64,000 bases of DNA, from positions 124,001 to 188,000 of the forward strand of contig OZ241334.1 in NCBI GenBank assembly GCA_965200035.1, written 5' to 3'. Source of the DNA: UBA1952 sp965200035. GTDB lineage: Bacteria > Bacteroidota > Bacteroidia > Chitinophagales > Chitinophagaceae. This document shows, in pieces, positions 45,901 to 55,130 of this stretch; position 1 is the first letter of the stretch, and the number at the start of each line of letters is the position of its first letter. The position numbers and the translations under genes were made by a program. The notes below the pieces were generated by a model that was not told the origin of the DNA, searched no databases, and saw nothing but the letters and a program-made list of their open reading frames with translations.

Positions 45901-46284
45901 TCAAGGCGCACCTACAGCAGCGCAGATATGCAGCCTAAAAATGGCCTCAACTTTTACCGGTTGAAGATGGTGGATATGAGCGGAGCAGAAACATTCAGTA
46001 AGACGGTTGCCATTAATGTCAATGCACCGGGATTAACACACTATACCATCTATCCGAATCCTGCGGAAAAAGTGGTATTTATCGGCACGGATAACAGCAC
46101 TGTAAGTCCCCTTAATGTTACGATTATCAATACGAGTGGGACTGTTATTTATTCACAAAAAGGATTAGCAAGTGTCGGAATGCCTATGCAACTGAATATA
46201 GCTTTGCTACCCGCGGGTGTATATTTTCTACGAATCGTTGGGATGGATGGATCGTCTATGGTAAAAAGGTTAAGTGTGCTTTAA
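42985..46284 (+). CDS. T9SS-exported protein with fibronectin-like modules and a PHP phosphoesterase domain
   Basis: A 1099-residue protein starting at TTG 42985, chosen because the signal peptide (ILSTFLALFGVLFLPFITAAQ) begins there and no ATG is available. The N-terminal part is beta-rich, with three FN3-like modules (SLSPGTTYYFTVYAYNN; LMQNKTYYFALYEYNN; GLTNGTNYYFTAFTR). A PHP domain follows (residues about 555-815): GNIHAHSSYSDGN (HxH), MDFLGISEHNHSD, FATLAHPNNSDYG, VGAQMDHDNHYL. The C terminus is a T9SS type A domain (HYTIYPNPAEKVVFIG). It is probably an extracellular metal-dependent phosphoesterase; substrate unknown. Confidence 0.88.
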   Translation: MKILSTFLALFGVLFLPFITAAQTAPAAQSIPFTFSSSPSDTSLPAGIAVHRFSAIPTTRTLSPGTGDLFYASTSAAGGRRNDTTNGISILASGTNPAGALIVSVNTTGKSGIQVQWTIRTILQQASRDNSIALQYRVGNTGNFIDVGTTSTYLSAGKVNGDFSSFSETLPASADNQSMVQIRWVYWESAGTAGSRDRLAVDDISVTTSSCSSPTNQPAALNLTPGIVNINGSFTAAAAGTIPASAYLVMLSTSAALGAQPVNGTAYSNDDIIGAGTVLSNNNATSFSVNSLSPGTTYYFTVYAYNNTEYCYNLVSPLSGSATTLSPTVCTPPSVAASSLTASAITGTSIDLSYVRGNGSNILIVTNAVNPVDSTPVNGVNYTTGSQIGNGNTVIYNGTANAFSYTGLMQNKTYYFALYEYNNATFCYAASLTGSFTTSCTSPINVGAFNTNSGNAQVGLSWINPSGICFNETIIVASDAPISGGGGAYTGSANPVYSGSGPRVVYRGTGSAVTVTGLTNGTNYYFTAFTRIGSNYSSGVTLTAVPYDAATGLLYLAGNIHAHSSYSDGNKDNTNLTPKDDYEFARDALCMDFLGISEHNHSDAGMHLPNFAPGYAQANQVNGVAGGTTGNSIVTLWGMEWGVISGGGHVVVYGFDDQLIGWESGNYNIFCAKNDYNSLFDLVNARSGAFATLAHPNNSDYGNLITSLKTNADNAVVGTAIESGPAFSTNISYGDYPASLDYLSYYKNLLAKGYHVGAQMDHDNHYLTFGRTSPNRMMVMAAAKTRSELVNAIRQMRFYATEDCNARIDYKLNSNLMGSSVTGSALPSISLTVSDPDVEAVSTIQLWGGAIGAAVPSSPLKTYSNVSTVNFTSADAQNTQAIGSTWYYYFIITQADGNKIISSPIWYTRQNAALPVTLIDFTANYITASRAVQLRWITANEQSSRYFIVQRSTDDGKTFQDISTTEGAQNATSRRTYSSADMQPKNGLNFYRLKMVDMSGAETFSKTVAINVNAPGLTHYTIYPNPAEKVVFIGTDNSTVSPLNVTIINTSGTVIYSQKGLASVGMPMQLNIALLPAGVYFLRIVGMDGSSMVKRLSVL

Positions 46285-46322
46285 TGCTTTTGTTTTTGAG
46301 TATTGAATTGACGCTATAAAAC

Positions 46323-46355
46323 AAAAATGCCTGCATTAAAAGTGCAGGCATTTTT
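46323..46355. terminator. Bidirectional terminator between the PHP and subtilisin genes
   Basis: A perfect 13-bp stem AAAAATGCCTGCA / TGCAGGCATTTTT with a 7-nt loop between convergent genes. Confidence 0.92.
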
Positions 46356-46376
46356 ATCAGGAGGAATAATTTTCTA

Positions 46377-48623
46377 TCATTCAACCAGCATTTTTATGGT
46401 GCTGATCTGCTTTCCTGTTGTCAGCCTTGTAAAGTAGATACCTCTTGCAAAGCCGGTAGCATCAAGTGTTGTAGCATTATTGCCATTGCCAAGCTGCCAG
46501 TCTTTTTGTAATAGAATGCGGCCCATCATGTCACAGACCTCAACTTTTACGACTTCCTGTTTGGCGGCACTGCAGGTAATATGAAAAACGCCATTTCCGG
46601 GATTCGGATAAAGGCTCCAGATAAGGCCGGTTCCTGTCACCTGATTGATGCTTTGCGTTTGTATTACCCTTTTTATTGCAGCATAGGCATTCACTTTGCC
46701 ATGTCCCCACGTATTATTACCAGCAGCAGTTAGTGCGCCGGTATAGACATCCAGAATCGCTGTCTGAGCAATGATGTCTTTTGCGCGCCACGGATCAAGC
46801 TTTGGATCTGCTTCGAGCATCAGCGCAACAATGCCAGCCACTACAGGACCCGACATAGAAGTGCCGCTCAGCATAGCGTAATGATAATCCCGTCCGTTTG
46901 AAGTAAAAGAATTAACCACCTCACTGTAATTGCTGCCATTGGGTTGAAAAGACGTATCGTAAGAGTTGACACCCGATGCTACCAAAAAGCCGGGTGCTGC
47001 AATGTGCGGACTTACCCGGCCATCAAGGGTTGGTCCGCGGCTGGAGAAGGGCACAATGCGACCGCGCGACACGTAGTTGGTGTAGTTTTCTGTGCCGCCG
47101 CTCACATTTACAAATGAATTACGCGCCGCAAACGCACCCACTGAAATTGCAGAATTGGTGGTGGCAAAATCAGATGTAGTCATACTGGTGGTACCATTGA
47201 CGGCCCAGCTAAAACCGCCATTAGTAAATGCCCCGTAATAGCCTGAGCTGTTCTGCACATAACCTTCAAAAAGGTTCATCTTCGCATCACTGCTTTTTAT
47301 GGTAAGATTTACTGCATCCGCCCCCTTGTTGTAAAGGGTGATGAATATCCGTGGCTTGCCGTTAAACTCTGCGGAGGAAGTGCTCATATCCACAAAGCAG
47401 GTATCGCCCGCTGCGCCAATGAGGTATTGACTGTGCGTTGTATTATCAAGACAAATATAGCCTGTGGTATTGCCGGCTGCCGATCCATTGTACAGCGTCA
47501 CTCTGGCGCAAAAGCTTTTAGCAGAATCACCCCATATATCTACCCATATTTTCTTCGCATCCAGATACTCACTAAAGGTCACAAAAGTATTGAGCAGCGT
47601 ATCGGAAGCGGTCATGATCTTTTGAAGATGCACTGCATCAGATCCATTATTACCAGCCGAGCATACAAAGAGCTTTCCGGTGCCTGTCAGATTATCCACT
47701 GCTCTGCTGAACAGAGATAGTCCGTCATGCGAGCCTACGCTGCAGCCCCAGCTCAGATTCACAACGGCCGGTTTTCCCACAGAGCCTGCATAGCTGTACA
47801 CATAGTTCATTCCATCAATCAGATCAGTCATGCCCGTATTCATCCACTGGCTTTGCGGCGGCGTAATGCCAACAAGCACTACATCTGAGCTAAAGGCAAT
47901 GCCACGATACTGGGTATTGGTGCTATTGCTGCCCATGCCCGACCCGCCTGCAATACCAGCTACGTGTGTGCCATGCGACTGGGTAGCAATATCTGTACCC
48001 GTGCTGTGCATCACAGCAGGATCAGTAATCTCATTGCCAAAGCTGAAGCCGGCGGGCGGAGTACCGGTGCTCTTTTCCTCCCATATTTTTCGCACGCGAT
48101 AACCGGTGCCGCTGGTGTCAGAAAACAATGGGTGCGTATAGTCAAAGCCTACATCCAGAATGCCCAGCACTACACCTTTGCCGGAGAATGCGGATGGCAG
48201 ATTGACACCTGCATGTACCGAATCTACACGGGTAACTTTTCGTACCGAATCCATGGCGGGGAATACCGGCTCGTCCAACTGAATATAGGATGCACCTGCA
48301 ATTTTAGTAAAAACTGCTACCTGATCCAGCGGTACCTGCACGGTCCATACATCACCGGCCCTGGTGCCAACGATAATGCCGATTTGTTGAAGCGCTTCAA
48401 CAGTCAGATTTTTATTTGCCTGCAGCAACGCACTGATGTATAGCTTGCCTGCAGCGTCTTTCCGGTACACGTAGCCGGACATAGGTCCTTTTTCATGAGC
48501 GGGGTTATTGAGGTATTGCCGGGTAAGCGGTGAGAGCTTAGGAGCCACACTTACTTTATCCTGCGCAAATGAGATGGTATGTATCGCAGAAATAGCAAAC
48601 AGGGAAAGTATCCATTTTTTCAT
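46377..48623 (-). CDS. Subtilisin-family (S8) serine protease with T9SS signal
   Basis: The ATG at 48623 gives 748 residues. Signal peptide (KKWILSLFAISAIHTISFAQ), then an inhibitor-like prodomain, then the S8 domain: Asp in GVVLGILDVGFDYTHPLF, His in SHGTHVAGIAGGSG, Asn region VNLSWGCSVGSHDG, Ser in LSGTSMSGPVVAGIVALMLEADP. A beta-rich insertion (about residues 340-480) lies between His and Ser. The C terminus is a T9SS type A domain (LIWSLYPNPGNGVFHITCS). It is predicted to be secreted or surface-attached and to digest proteins or process other exported proteins. Monocistronic. Confidence 0.93.
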   Translation of the reverse strand: MKKWILSLFAISAIHTISFAQDKVSVAPKLSPLTRQYLNNPAHEKGPMSGYVYRKDAAGKLYISALLQANKNLTVEALQQIGIIVGTRAGDVWTVQVPLDQVAVFTKIAGASYIQLDEPVFPAMDSVRKVTRVDSVHAGVNLPSAFSGKGVVLGILDVGFDYTHPLFSDTSGTGYRVRKIWEEKSTGTPPAGFSFGNEITDPAVMHSTGTDIATQSHGTHVAGIAGGSGMGSNSTNTQYRGIAFSSDVVLVGITPPQSQWMNTGMTDLIDGMNYVYSYAGSVGKPAVVNLSWGCSVGSHDGLSLFSRAVDNLTGTGKLFVCSAGNNGSDAVHLQKIMTASDTLLNTFVTFSEYLDAKKIWVDIWGDSAKSFCARVTLYNGSAAGNTTGYICLDNTTHSQYLIGAAGDTCFVDMSTSSAEFNGKPRIFITLYNKGADAVNLTIKSSDAKMNLFEGYVQNSSGYYGAFTNGGFSWAVNGTTSMTTSDFATTNSAISVGAFAARNSFVNVSGGTENYTNYVSRGRIVPFSSRGPTLDGRVSPHIAAPGFLVASGVNSYDTSFQPNGSNYSEVVNSFTSNGRDYHYAMLSGTSMSGPVVAGIVALMLEADPKLDPWRAKDIIAQTAILDVYTGALTAAGNNTWGHGKVNAYAAIKRVIQTQSINQVTGTGLIWSLYPNPGNGVFHITCSAAKQEVVKVEVCDMMGRILLQKDWQLGNGNNATTLDATGFARGIYFTRLTTGKQISTIKMLVE

Positions 48624-48689
48624 AAGCATGTAATAAGGTGATGTGGTTAAAGGTAATTTAAGTTTGTTTCAACGCTGACAGCATTATAA

Positions 48690-48717
48690 AAGGCTACCTG
48701 CTTTCACAGATAGCCTT
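48690..48717 (-). terminator. Terminator of the lysyl-endopeptidase-like gene
   Basis: Stem AAGGCTA / TAGCCTT (longer with mismatches), followed on the minus strand by TTTT. An arm of the AACGCTGACAG repeat abuts it (48671-48681). Confidence 0.7.
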
Positions 48718-48740
48718 GATTATTGCTCACATGAAATGGA

Positions 48741-51656
48741 TTACCGGACCGTTAGTCTGCGGGTAGTTATTACAGAACCTTTAGCAATATGAATCGTATA
48801 AATGCCCGGCGCCAGTGCATGAATATCCAGCCATACGGAAGGCTCGTTGCCAAAATGATAACGGGCTGCTTCCTGTCCGAGCATATTGGAGATACGCACC
48901 TCCAACGGCGCGCTGCCCGGTATCGCCTGCTTCAGCTCTACCATATCGTGAGCCGGGTTAGGCATAATAGTCAGCTCGTTGCCGCCGGTAAGATCATTAA
49001 TACCTACGCCACTAATTGTAGTCGCCGTTGACTGACCATAGCATCCGCTGCTGTCTTTTACAATCACATAATAGCTGCCGTTCGCAGGAGGGTTCAGCGT
49101 CTGGCCGGTTTCCCCATTGACAATTATACCATCTTTATACCATTGATAAGATGCATAAGCTCTGGCTACGACCAATACCAATCCATTGCGCTGTACGCGT
49201 GGTGTAGGTAAAGCGTTCACATACACATCGTGCGAGATGGCGGCAGAATCCGCTCCCTTAAAAGCAGTAAGTGTAATTGTATAGGTACCCGCCGCATTAT
49301 AGCTCACAGTCGGGGCGGACATAGTAGAAGAGGAAGGAGTGCCACCGGGCATATTCCACCGATAACTGGTAGCGCCAGTGGTACTGTTGATCAGATTGAT
49401 CGTCTGGCCGGCGCAAATCGTATCGGGCTGTGCGATGAAGGCCGGAAATATATCGGTCGCTGAAGTATCAATGTTCACATCATCTAGATAGAGATTGTTT
49501 CCAAAATCGCTTTTGCTGATAAAGCGCACTTGAAGAGAAGATGTGTTGCGGTATTGATTCAGCATCACAGAATCCTTACGCCACTGAGCAGTTGAAGCAG
49601 GCATAAAGGGTGATGTATTGTTGGGTGCTGTAGCCAGTACGGCTCCGCCCTTCGCATAGACGTTTGTCCAGGTAGCGCCACAATCTGCAGAGACTACCAC
49701 TTTCAATGAATCATGCGAGCCGGCATCATACTGGGCATAAGCTACCCGGAAGCTCAGCTTATAAGTAGCGGAAGGCGATGAGAAGTTAAGGAATGGCGTA
49801 GTCAGGTAATCTTCCTGCCCGTGATCATCAACCGTATAATTGTCTTTGCTGGCAGAGTAAAATCCGGTATAGCCAACGGTGAATCTTGCCCATGAGCTGA
49901 GGCCATCCGGGTTGTTGAGCGTCCAGCCATTTGGCGGAAAAGCACTGCTCTCAAAGCTCTCGCTAAGCGGCAAAGAAACAGGATTAGCATTGGAAATGCT
50001 GTACACCACAGAAAGCGTATCGTTGGCATGGTTGCCATCCGGCTGACCGTTAGGCTGGCTGACATAGCTGCGGAATGTATGAGAGCCGGCAAGAGGACTT
50101 ACAAAAGAAGGCAGTGTTATCGCAGCAGATGCATTGCTCGCCAGACTACCCGTCCAATTATAATTGGCAGGTGTGCCTCTATCTACTGTGTAGCTGATTG
50201 TGAGCGCTGTGAGGGTTACAGAGCCACGGTTCATAATAGTAACACCCGGCGTGATCGTACTATTGCAATTCAGCTGAGGAGAAGGATTATTGATAGATAC
50301 GAGCATGGCATCATAAGGCATCGTTGGCACATTCGGGTCATAAAGATTTACAGTATCAATATTGATATTGGTCGGGTCCAGCCAATCCTTTAACCTGGTG
50401 GCGCTGGTACCGCCGCCTGTCCACGAGAGCGAAAATTTCCCATACTGATCATACATGTTTGCAGGTGGCTGACCACAGGCAGAAGGACCTCCGAAAAGCT
50501 GCCCTACAATACGCTTATTCTGATCGAGCAGTGCAGAACCGGAAGAGCCGGGCTCCGTACAGCCATTAGACCATGTACCCGACTGCCAGGTAGTAGCGCC
50601 ATTGTAAGTAGAAGACGTAGCAGGTCCTGCAGCGGTGCATATCTTCTTGATGTCTATCGAAGGATGCGAAATGCACGCCTCGCTGGTAGGAATAGCGCCG
50701 GACTTATCCCAGCCTACAAATACCGTCTGGTAAGAAGCGGGCGGCGTAGTGCTGAGCTGCACAAGACAAAAATCGGTAGCACCGTTTTTCGCTTTCAGCG
50801 TAGCGCCACTGATCGATTGGAAAGAAGGATTGGTAGCAGGATTGGCACAGGTGAGCGACTCCCAGTTAAAGCGGAATACCCAGTTGGCAGTCATGTTATC
50901 ATAGCAGTGATTAGCGGTGAGAAAATAAGGAGTGCCGCTATTATTGGTGGTATTGACCAGCGTGCCGGTACACAGATCAGAACCTGAAGAGATGATGGCC
51001 GCAACGCCTTTCTTCACCGTTTGATAATTGGCACCAGCCGGACAATTAATATTCACCTGACAGCTACCTGCATTTCCAAAAGCCTTCAGAAGCTTATTGA
51101 TATCCCGGTAATCGTGTGAAATGCGGTAAAGCTCAAAAGGCGCCACAGCAGCGCTTCCTGCCGGTACTTCATACTCTATCATAGCCTCATCTCCGTTCAC
51201 CTGCTCTGTAGCCAGTATGTCATCTGTGTAAGTAAGCTCAGCGGTAAATGCGCCTAATACGATGGTACGATCAGCATTGTAAATAAATAATTTGCTCCCT
51301 GCGGGCATATTCATATTGCGGAAGCCAAAGCTCAGCGAATAAGCGCCGGCCGATTTCATGCGCTGCCGCCAGAGCCGGTTGCCATTCGGTAAAGTCTCCC
51401 ACAGGCCGGTAGCGGGCGAAGGAATGATACTGATTGCCGAAGCCTTGCCAAAGCGGATCGGTTTTTTCATTTCAGGATCAGGTACCGCATCTTCTGCCAG
51501 CAATGCGGCTACATCTACCGGAGGCATTGAATACAGGGGCACATTAGCCCATTTCCCGCCAAACTTAAAGCCTGTGGGACGGCCGCCCATGCTCAGCTGC
51601 GCAAACGAAGAAAATCCAGTCAGCAGCAGGATGAGGATTATAAGGTTTTTTTTCAT
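48741..51656 (-). CDS. Lysyl-endopeptidase-like serine protease with PKD and T9SS domains
   Basis: A 971-residue protein with a signal peptide (LIILILLLTGFSSFAQ). The trypsin-like domain resembles Achromobacter protease I: His in YFLTANHCYDN, Asp in NGATDFCLVQLS, Ser in TEPGSSGSALLDQ, with paired cysteines (GSCQVNINC; EACISHPSIDIKKIC). Following modules are a CARDB-like beta domain (TLSYTVDRGTP-like), a MAM/cleaved-adhesin-like domain (LPLSESFESSAFPPNGWTL ... LYLDDVNID), a PKD module (SYRWNMPGGTPSSST) and a T9SS type A domain (LTIMPNPAHDMVELK). A secreted protease; substrate preference inferred from the family. Confidence 0.9.
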   Translation of the reverse strand: MKKNLIILILLLTGFSSFAQLSMGGRPTGFKFGGKWANVPLYSMPPVDVAALLAEDAVPDPEMKKPIRFGKASAISIIPSPATGLWETLPNGNRLWRQRMKSAGAYSLSFGFRNMNMPAGSKLFIYNADRTIVLGAFTAELTYTDDILATEQVNGDEAMIEYEVPAGSAAVAPFELYRISHDYRDINKLLKAFGNAGSCQVNINCPAGANYQTVKKGVAAIISSGSDLCTGTLVNTTNNSGTPYFLTANHCYDNMTANWVFRFNWESLTCANPATNPSFQSISGATLKAKNGATDFCLVQLSTTPPASYQTVFVGWDKSGAIPTSEACISHPSIDIKKICTAAGPATSSTYNGATTWQSGTWSNGCTEPGSSGSALLDQNKRIVGQLFGGPSACGQPPANMYDQYGKFSLSWTGGGTSATRLKDWLDPTNINIDTVNLYDPNVPTMPYDAMLVSINNPSPQLNCNSTITPGVTIMNRGSVTLTALTISYTVDRGTPANYNWTGSLASNASAAITLPSFVSPLAGSHTFRSYVSQPNGQPDGNHANDTLSVVYSISNANPVSLPLSESFESSAFPPNGWTLNNPDGLSSWARFTVGYTGFYSASKDNYTVDDHGQEDYLTTPFLNFSSPSATYKLSFRVAYAQYDAGSHDSLKVVVSADCGATWTNVYAKGGAVLATAPNNTSPFMPASTAQWRKDSVMLNQYRNTSSLQVRFISKSDFGNNLYLDDVNIDTSATDIFPAFIAQPDTICAGQTINLINSTTGATSYRWNMPGGTPSSSTMSAPTVSYNAAGTYTITLTAFKGADSAAISHDVYVNALPTPRVQRNGLVLVVARAYASYQWYKDGIIVNGETGQTLNPPANGSYYVIVKDSSGCYGQSTATTISGVGINDLTGGNELTIMPNPAHDMVELKQAIPGSAPLEVRISNMLGQEAARYHFGNEPSVWLDIHALAPGIYTIHIAKGSVITTRRLTVR

Positions 51657-51783
51657 ATAGTTAGCTTAAATACCGCATAAAAAAGATGCGTTTGGCTAAA
51701 ATTAACGCTCAGCGTCTTAAAAGCGAAAAGAATATACTGCCGCGCCATTTATCTTTGGCACAATCACAGACTACCGCTAATTT

Positions 51784-52209
51784 ATGAATAAAAATCTGCC
51801 TTTTATCCTGTACCTCGCCTCCCTCTCTGCGCTGGCAGGCTGGCTGCTCTCCCGCATGTCGTGGATCGGGCGTGTTGGGATCAATCTGGTTCATAAAGAA
51901 TACAAATTCCTGAAAGTATGGTACGAAGGCGCAGGCGTAATCTTCGGTGTATTGATGATCCTATTTTTAGTGCATTATCTGTTTCAAACGCGGACAAAAC
52001 GTGGCACGGCGCGCCTGGCGAATGTCATAGCCATGTTGCTGGCGCTGGCAGGATTGTATTTTACGTACAATGATTTCCGGAGCGATTTTACGCACAGCAT
52101 CCTCAGAGAACGCTTTCACCTAGGCGCCTATTTGTTTTGGGTCGGGTGGATATCCATCAGCATATTCTTTCTAACCGGCCGCAGCATTTCCAAAAACTTA
52201 CAGGTGTAA
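51784..52209 (+). CDS. Four-helix integral membrane protein, unknown function
   Basis: A 141-residue protein with four hydrophobic segments: LPFILYLASLSALAGWLL, VWYEGAGVIFGVLMILFLVHYLF, ANVIAMLLALAGLYFTY and LGAYLFWVGWISISIFFLTG. It has no signal or known motif. The tail overlaps the convergent trmN6 gene by 12 bp. Present as a single gene; I do not recognise the family. Confidence 0.65.
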   Translation: MNKNLPFILYLASLSALAGWLLSRMSWIGRVGINLVHKEYKFLKVWYEGAGVIFGVLMILFLVHYLFQTRTKRGTARLANVIAMLLALAGLYFTYNDFRSDFTHSILRERFHLGAYLFWVGWISISIFFLTGRSISKNLQV

Positions 52210-52908
52210 ATAAAACGGGCGAAGCAGCTCAGCAAATGCATCCGTATAACTTCCATGCTGATTTTTGATGATAAGCATTTTGGCAACTTCCACTTGAGGG
52301 CCTCGCCGGTAAATGGTAATCTTTCTTTTCACTGCCGCCGCCGCGTGATCCTTTACTGCCAAAGATTGAGCGGCATGCCAGCTATGTTGCTCCATCAGTT
52401 TCCTGAATAAAACATCTTCCTGTAACGGCAGCAACACCGCTGCATAACCATCCGGCCGAAGTACACGATCAAAAAACTGCACCATATCTTGCTGCTGCAG
52501 CGTACCATTGTGCCGCGCCAGATTGCGCGCCGCTTCCGGTCCTTCCAGACTATTGATGAAAAAAGGTGGATTGCAGATAACCACATCATAATGCATTTCC
52601 GGCATCCATGTGCGGGCATCGGCATTATGAATACAGATACGTTCAGCAAACGGGCTTAGTTGTACATTTTCCAATGCCTGAGCTGCCGCAGCCTCATCGA
52701 TTTCCAAGGCATCAATCAGTGCTTCCGGTGCGCGCTGCGCCATCATTAACGATAATAGTCCCGTGCCGGCTCCAAGATCAAATATGCGGCAAGAACCTTG
52801 AGACACCGGCGTCCACGCGCCCTGTATGCAGGCATCTGTTGATACCTTCATGCCGCAGTTGCCCTGCTCTATACGGAATTGTTTAAAGGCAAACCATGAA
52901 TTGGCCAT
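52198..52908 (-). CDS. trmN6: tRNA1(Val) A37 N6-methyltransferase
   Basis: A 236-residue SAM-dependent methyltransferase of the YfiC/TrmN6 type. It begins FAFKQFRIEQGNCGMKVSTDACIQGAW; the SAM loop is IFDLGAGTGLLSLMMAQRAP and the catalytic motif VVICNPPFFIN. It makes m6A at position 37 of tRNA1(Val). It starts 3 bp after the tsaD stop, on the same strand, so the two A37-modifying enzymes form an operon. Length is normal. Confidence 0.92.
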   Translation of the reverse strand: MANSWFAFKQFRIEQGNCGMKVSTDACIQGAWTPVSQGSCRIFDLGAGTGLLSLMMAQRAPEALIDALEIDEAAAAQALENVQLSPFAERICIHNADARTWMPEMHYDVVICNPPFFINSLEGPEAARNLARHNGTLQQQDMVQFFDRVLRPDGYAAVLLPLQEDVLFRKLMEQHSWHAAQSLAVKDHAAAAVKRKITIYRRGPQVEVAKMLIIKNQHGSYTDAFAELLRPFYLHL

Positions 52909-52911
52909 ACA

Positions 52912-53922
52912 TTACCAGGCAGCTCTTGCAGAAGGAACAACAGAAAGATCAGCAAACTCGCCATTAAGATATTTGTACCATGCCGTGATACCAATCATCG
53001 CGGCATTATCTGTACAATATTCGAAACGTGGAATAAAAGTGCACCAGCCAAGCTCCTTACCGGTTTCTTCGAGCGTTTTGCGCAGCCCGCTGTTGGCAGA
53101 TACTCCACCGGCTATGCCAATATTTACAGCGCCGGTCTGCTTTGCTGCTTCCTTCAGCTTATTCATCAACATGGCAATAATGGTATGCTGTACCGATGCA
53201 CAAATATCCGGTAAGTTCTCCGCTACAAAATCCGGATTAACGCGCTTTTCTTTTTGCAAAAAGTTGAGGATGGAAGTCTTGATGCCACTGAAACTAAAGT
53301 TGAGCCCCGGCATTGATGTTATGGGAAATTTAAAGCACAATGGATTGCCCTCTTTAGCATATTTATCAACCAGCGGACCGCCAGGATACGGCAGCCCCAC
53401 CATTTTAGCCGTCTTATCAAACGCCTCGCCAGCAGCATCATCCAGGGTCTGGCCAATCACCTCCATTTCCAGGTGCGAATGGCAGAGTACCAATTGCGTA
53501 TGTCCGCCCGATACGGTAAGGCACAGAAAAGGAAACTCCGGTTTCGGATCTTCAATAAAATGCGCCAGCACATGCGCCTGCATATGGTGTACCGAAATTA
53601 GCGGTAGATCGCGTGCCTGAGCAAAAGCTTTGGCAAAGCAGGCACCCACCATCAGCGATCCGATCAATCCCGGCGACTGTGTGAAAGCTACGGCCGTAAC
53701 TTCATTCTTATCAGCTCCCGCCTTGCGCAGCGCCACTTCTACCACTGGTATAATATTGCTCATGTGCGCGCGGGAAGCCATCTCCGGCACTACTCCGCCA
53801 TACTGCTCATGCACACTCTGGGTAGCAGTAAGATTAGACAACACAACCCCATCGCGCACAACAGCAGCGCTGGTATCATCACAGGATGATTCTATAGCGA
53901 GTATAATTACAGGATCTGACAA
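52912..53922 (-). CDS. tsaD: tRNA threonylcarbamoyladenosine synthase subunit TsaD
   Basis: A 336-residue protein of the ASKHA fold that transfers threonylcarbamoyl to A37 of ANN-decoding tRNAs, together with TsaB and TsaE. Signatures: ILAIESSCDDTSAAVV, iron ligands in SVHHMQAHVLAHF, LTVSGGHTQLVLCH, DDAAGEAFDKTAKMVGLPYPGGP, and a terminal CTDNAAMIGITAW. Complete and typical. It forms an operon with trmN6, 3 bp downstream. Confidence 0.97.
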   Translation of the reverse strand: MSDPVIILAIESSCDDTSAAVVRDGVVLSNLTATQSVHEQYGGVVPEMASRAHMSNIIPVVEVALRKAGADKNEVTAVAFTQSPGLIGSLMVGACFAKAFAQARDLPLISVHHMQAHVLAHFIEDPKPEFPFLCLTVSGGHTQLVLCHSHLEMEVIGQTLDDAAGEAFDKTAKMVGLPYPGGPLVDKYAKEGNPLCFKFPITSMPGLNFSFSGIKTSILNFLQKEKRVNPDFVAENLPDICASVQHTIIAMLMNKLKEAAKQTGAVNIGIAGGVSANSGLRKTLEETGKELGWCTFIPRFEYCTDNAAMIGITAWYKYLNGEFADLSVVPSARAAW

Positions 53923-53978
53923 AGTACTGCAAAAATAAGAAGCTTCGGTTGATTAGTGGTGGTGGTTGGTTGACCGTA

Positions 53979-54006
53979 TAACATCCCCCCGGCCCCTTCA
54001 AAGGGC
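53979..54006. repeat. Dispersed CATCCCCC...CCCCTTCAAAGGG repeat, copy 2 (left edge of island)
   Basis: Shares TAACATCCCCC and CCCCTT-AAAGGG with the copies at 3828-3858 and 59971-60004. The last copy is inverted, so the AT-rich accessory stretch between 54.0 and 60.0 kb is bracketed by inverted copies. Confidence 0.6.
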
Positions 54007-54097
54007 AAGTAGGGGCAGTTACACTCAACTTCAGCAAACAACTAAATACCAATTATTTCCGACCAAACATTGAGTTAAAGAGTAAGCACTTCGTGTG

Positions 54098-54976
54098 CTA
54101 TACAAGAAAGCCCTTTATTCCTTCTAATTGCTCAATAAAAGTGTTAAAACTGTCAGAGTAGTGTTTAAATTGACTTGAAAATGTTTTTGTCAAGCTTCGA
54201 ATGTTCATGAATGCTTGTGACATGCGAAGGGCTATTTGTGCAAGGCTTCTTGCTTCAGGTAAATCTACTTTTCTACACAATATTCTTACAGGAATAAGTA
54301 GTCTTCTATTTAAAATATCATATTGGTTGTAGTCCTTAGTGCGTAGCCATTCGGCTTGAATTCTTGTTAATTCGCTTTTGAAATAATTGTGAGCTATCTG
54401 CTTTTCATCATTTGACGTTTCAGTCGAAATGTACTTGTCTAATTCTTGTCCAAATGACCCACCGAGTTCGTTCCATTGGGCTTGATATTTATTCCTTGAT
54501 GTGATGTAGTTAACGTAATCTTCTTTCGACTGATCCAGAATATATTTAGATGAATCATTTACTTGGATAACTTTAAAAATTGAACTCAGTATTTTTCTTT
54601 TCTGTTTATAACGCAAGATTGAAAAATACCCGCTTGTATATGCTTGCATAATTTCCTTAGTCGTCATTTCCGCATTTATTGCATAGAACTCTGTGGGGGC
54701 ATTAAAAAATGGTGGAACTGGCCCTAATTTGAGATTTAATCCATCAGCTACTCTTAGAAATTCTTGTTGGATTTTTCCAAAGGATTCTTGCATTGTGTCG
54801 ATGGAAGCGAGATGAATAATACGGAGTGATTTATTGTTCTGCAACGACGCTATTCGCTTTGCTGACCAGTTCAGAAACTGGCCAATTGCGAAAACCAAAA
54901 TTGTAATTATTATAGTTGACGATGTGTTATGATCAATGCCAAAAATGCGTTGTAGACGATCAAGGAATTCTATCAC
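54098..54976 (-). CDS. Membrane-anchored protein of unknown function
   Basis: A 292-residue protein with one N-terminal transmembrane helix (about residues 18-37: TSSTIIITILVFAIGQFLNW) and a long mostly helical soluble part (QIAHNYFKSELTRIQAEW, LPEARSLAQIALRMSQAFMN). No known domain is recognised. It is clearly more AT-rich than the core genes and lies in the accessory island next to the IS1595-like element. It may be a cargo gene of the island; a defence or stress role would be a guess. Confidence 0.6.
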   Translation of the reverse strand: MIEFLDRLQRIFGIDHNTSSTIIITILVFAIGQFLNWSAKRIASLQNNKSLRIIHLASIDTMQESFGKIQQEFLRVADGLNLKLGPVPPFFNAPTEFYAINAEMTTKEIMQAYTSGYFSILRYKQKRKILSSIFKVIQVNDSSKYILDQSKEDYVNYITSRNKYQAQWNELGGSFGQELDKYISTETSNDEKQIAHNYFKSELTRIQAEWLRTKDYNQYDILNRRLLIPVRILCRKVDLPEARSLAQIALRMSQAFMNIRSLTKTFSSQFKHYSDSFNTFIEQLEGIKGFLV

Positions 54977-55130
54977 AATTTAGGTTTGATTAGAGTGTGG
55001 TGTAGATAAGATACTTTAGAAGGTAAGTTAGTGAGTTCCTCAAAAAACAGTAGCGGAATTTCAAAAATATTAATCAAATATTAGGCGATGTTGCACTAAG
55101 GGCGTATCTTTGTGTAATAAATAACTGAAG

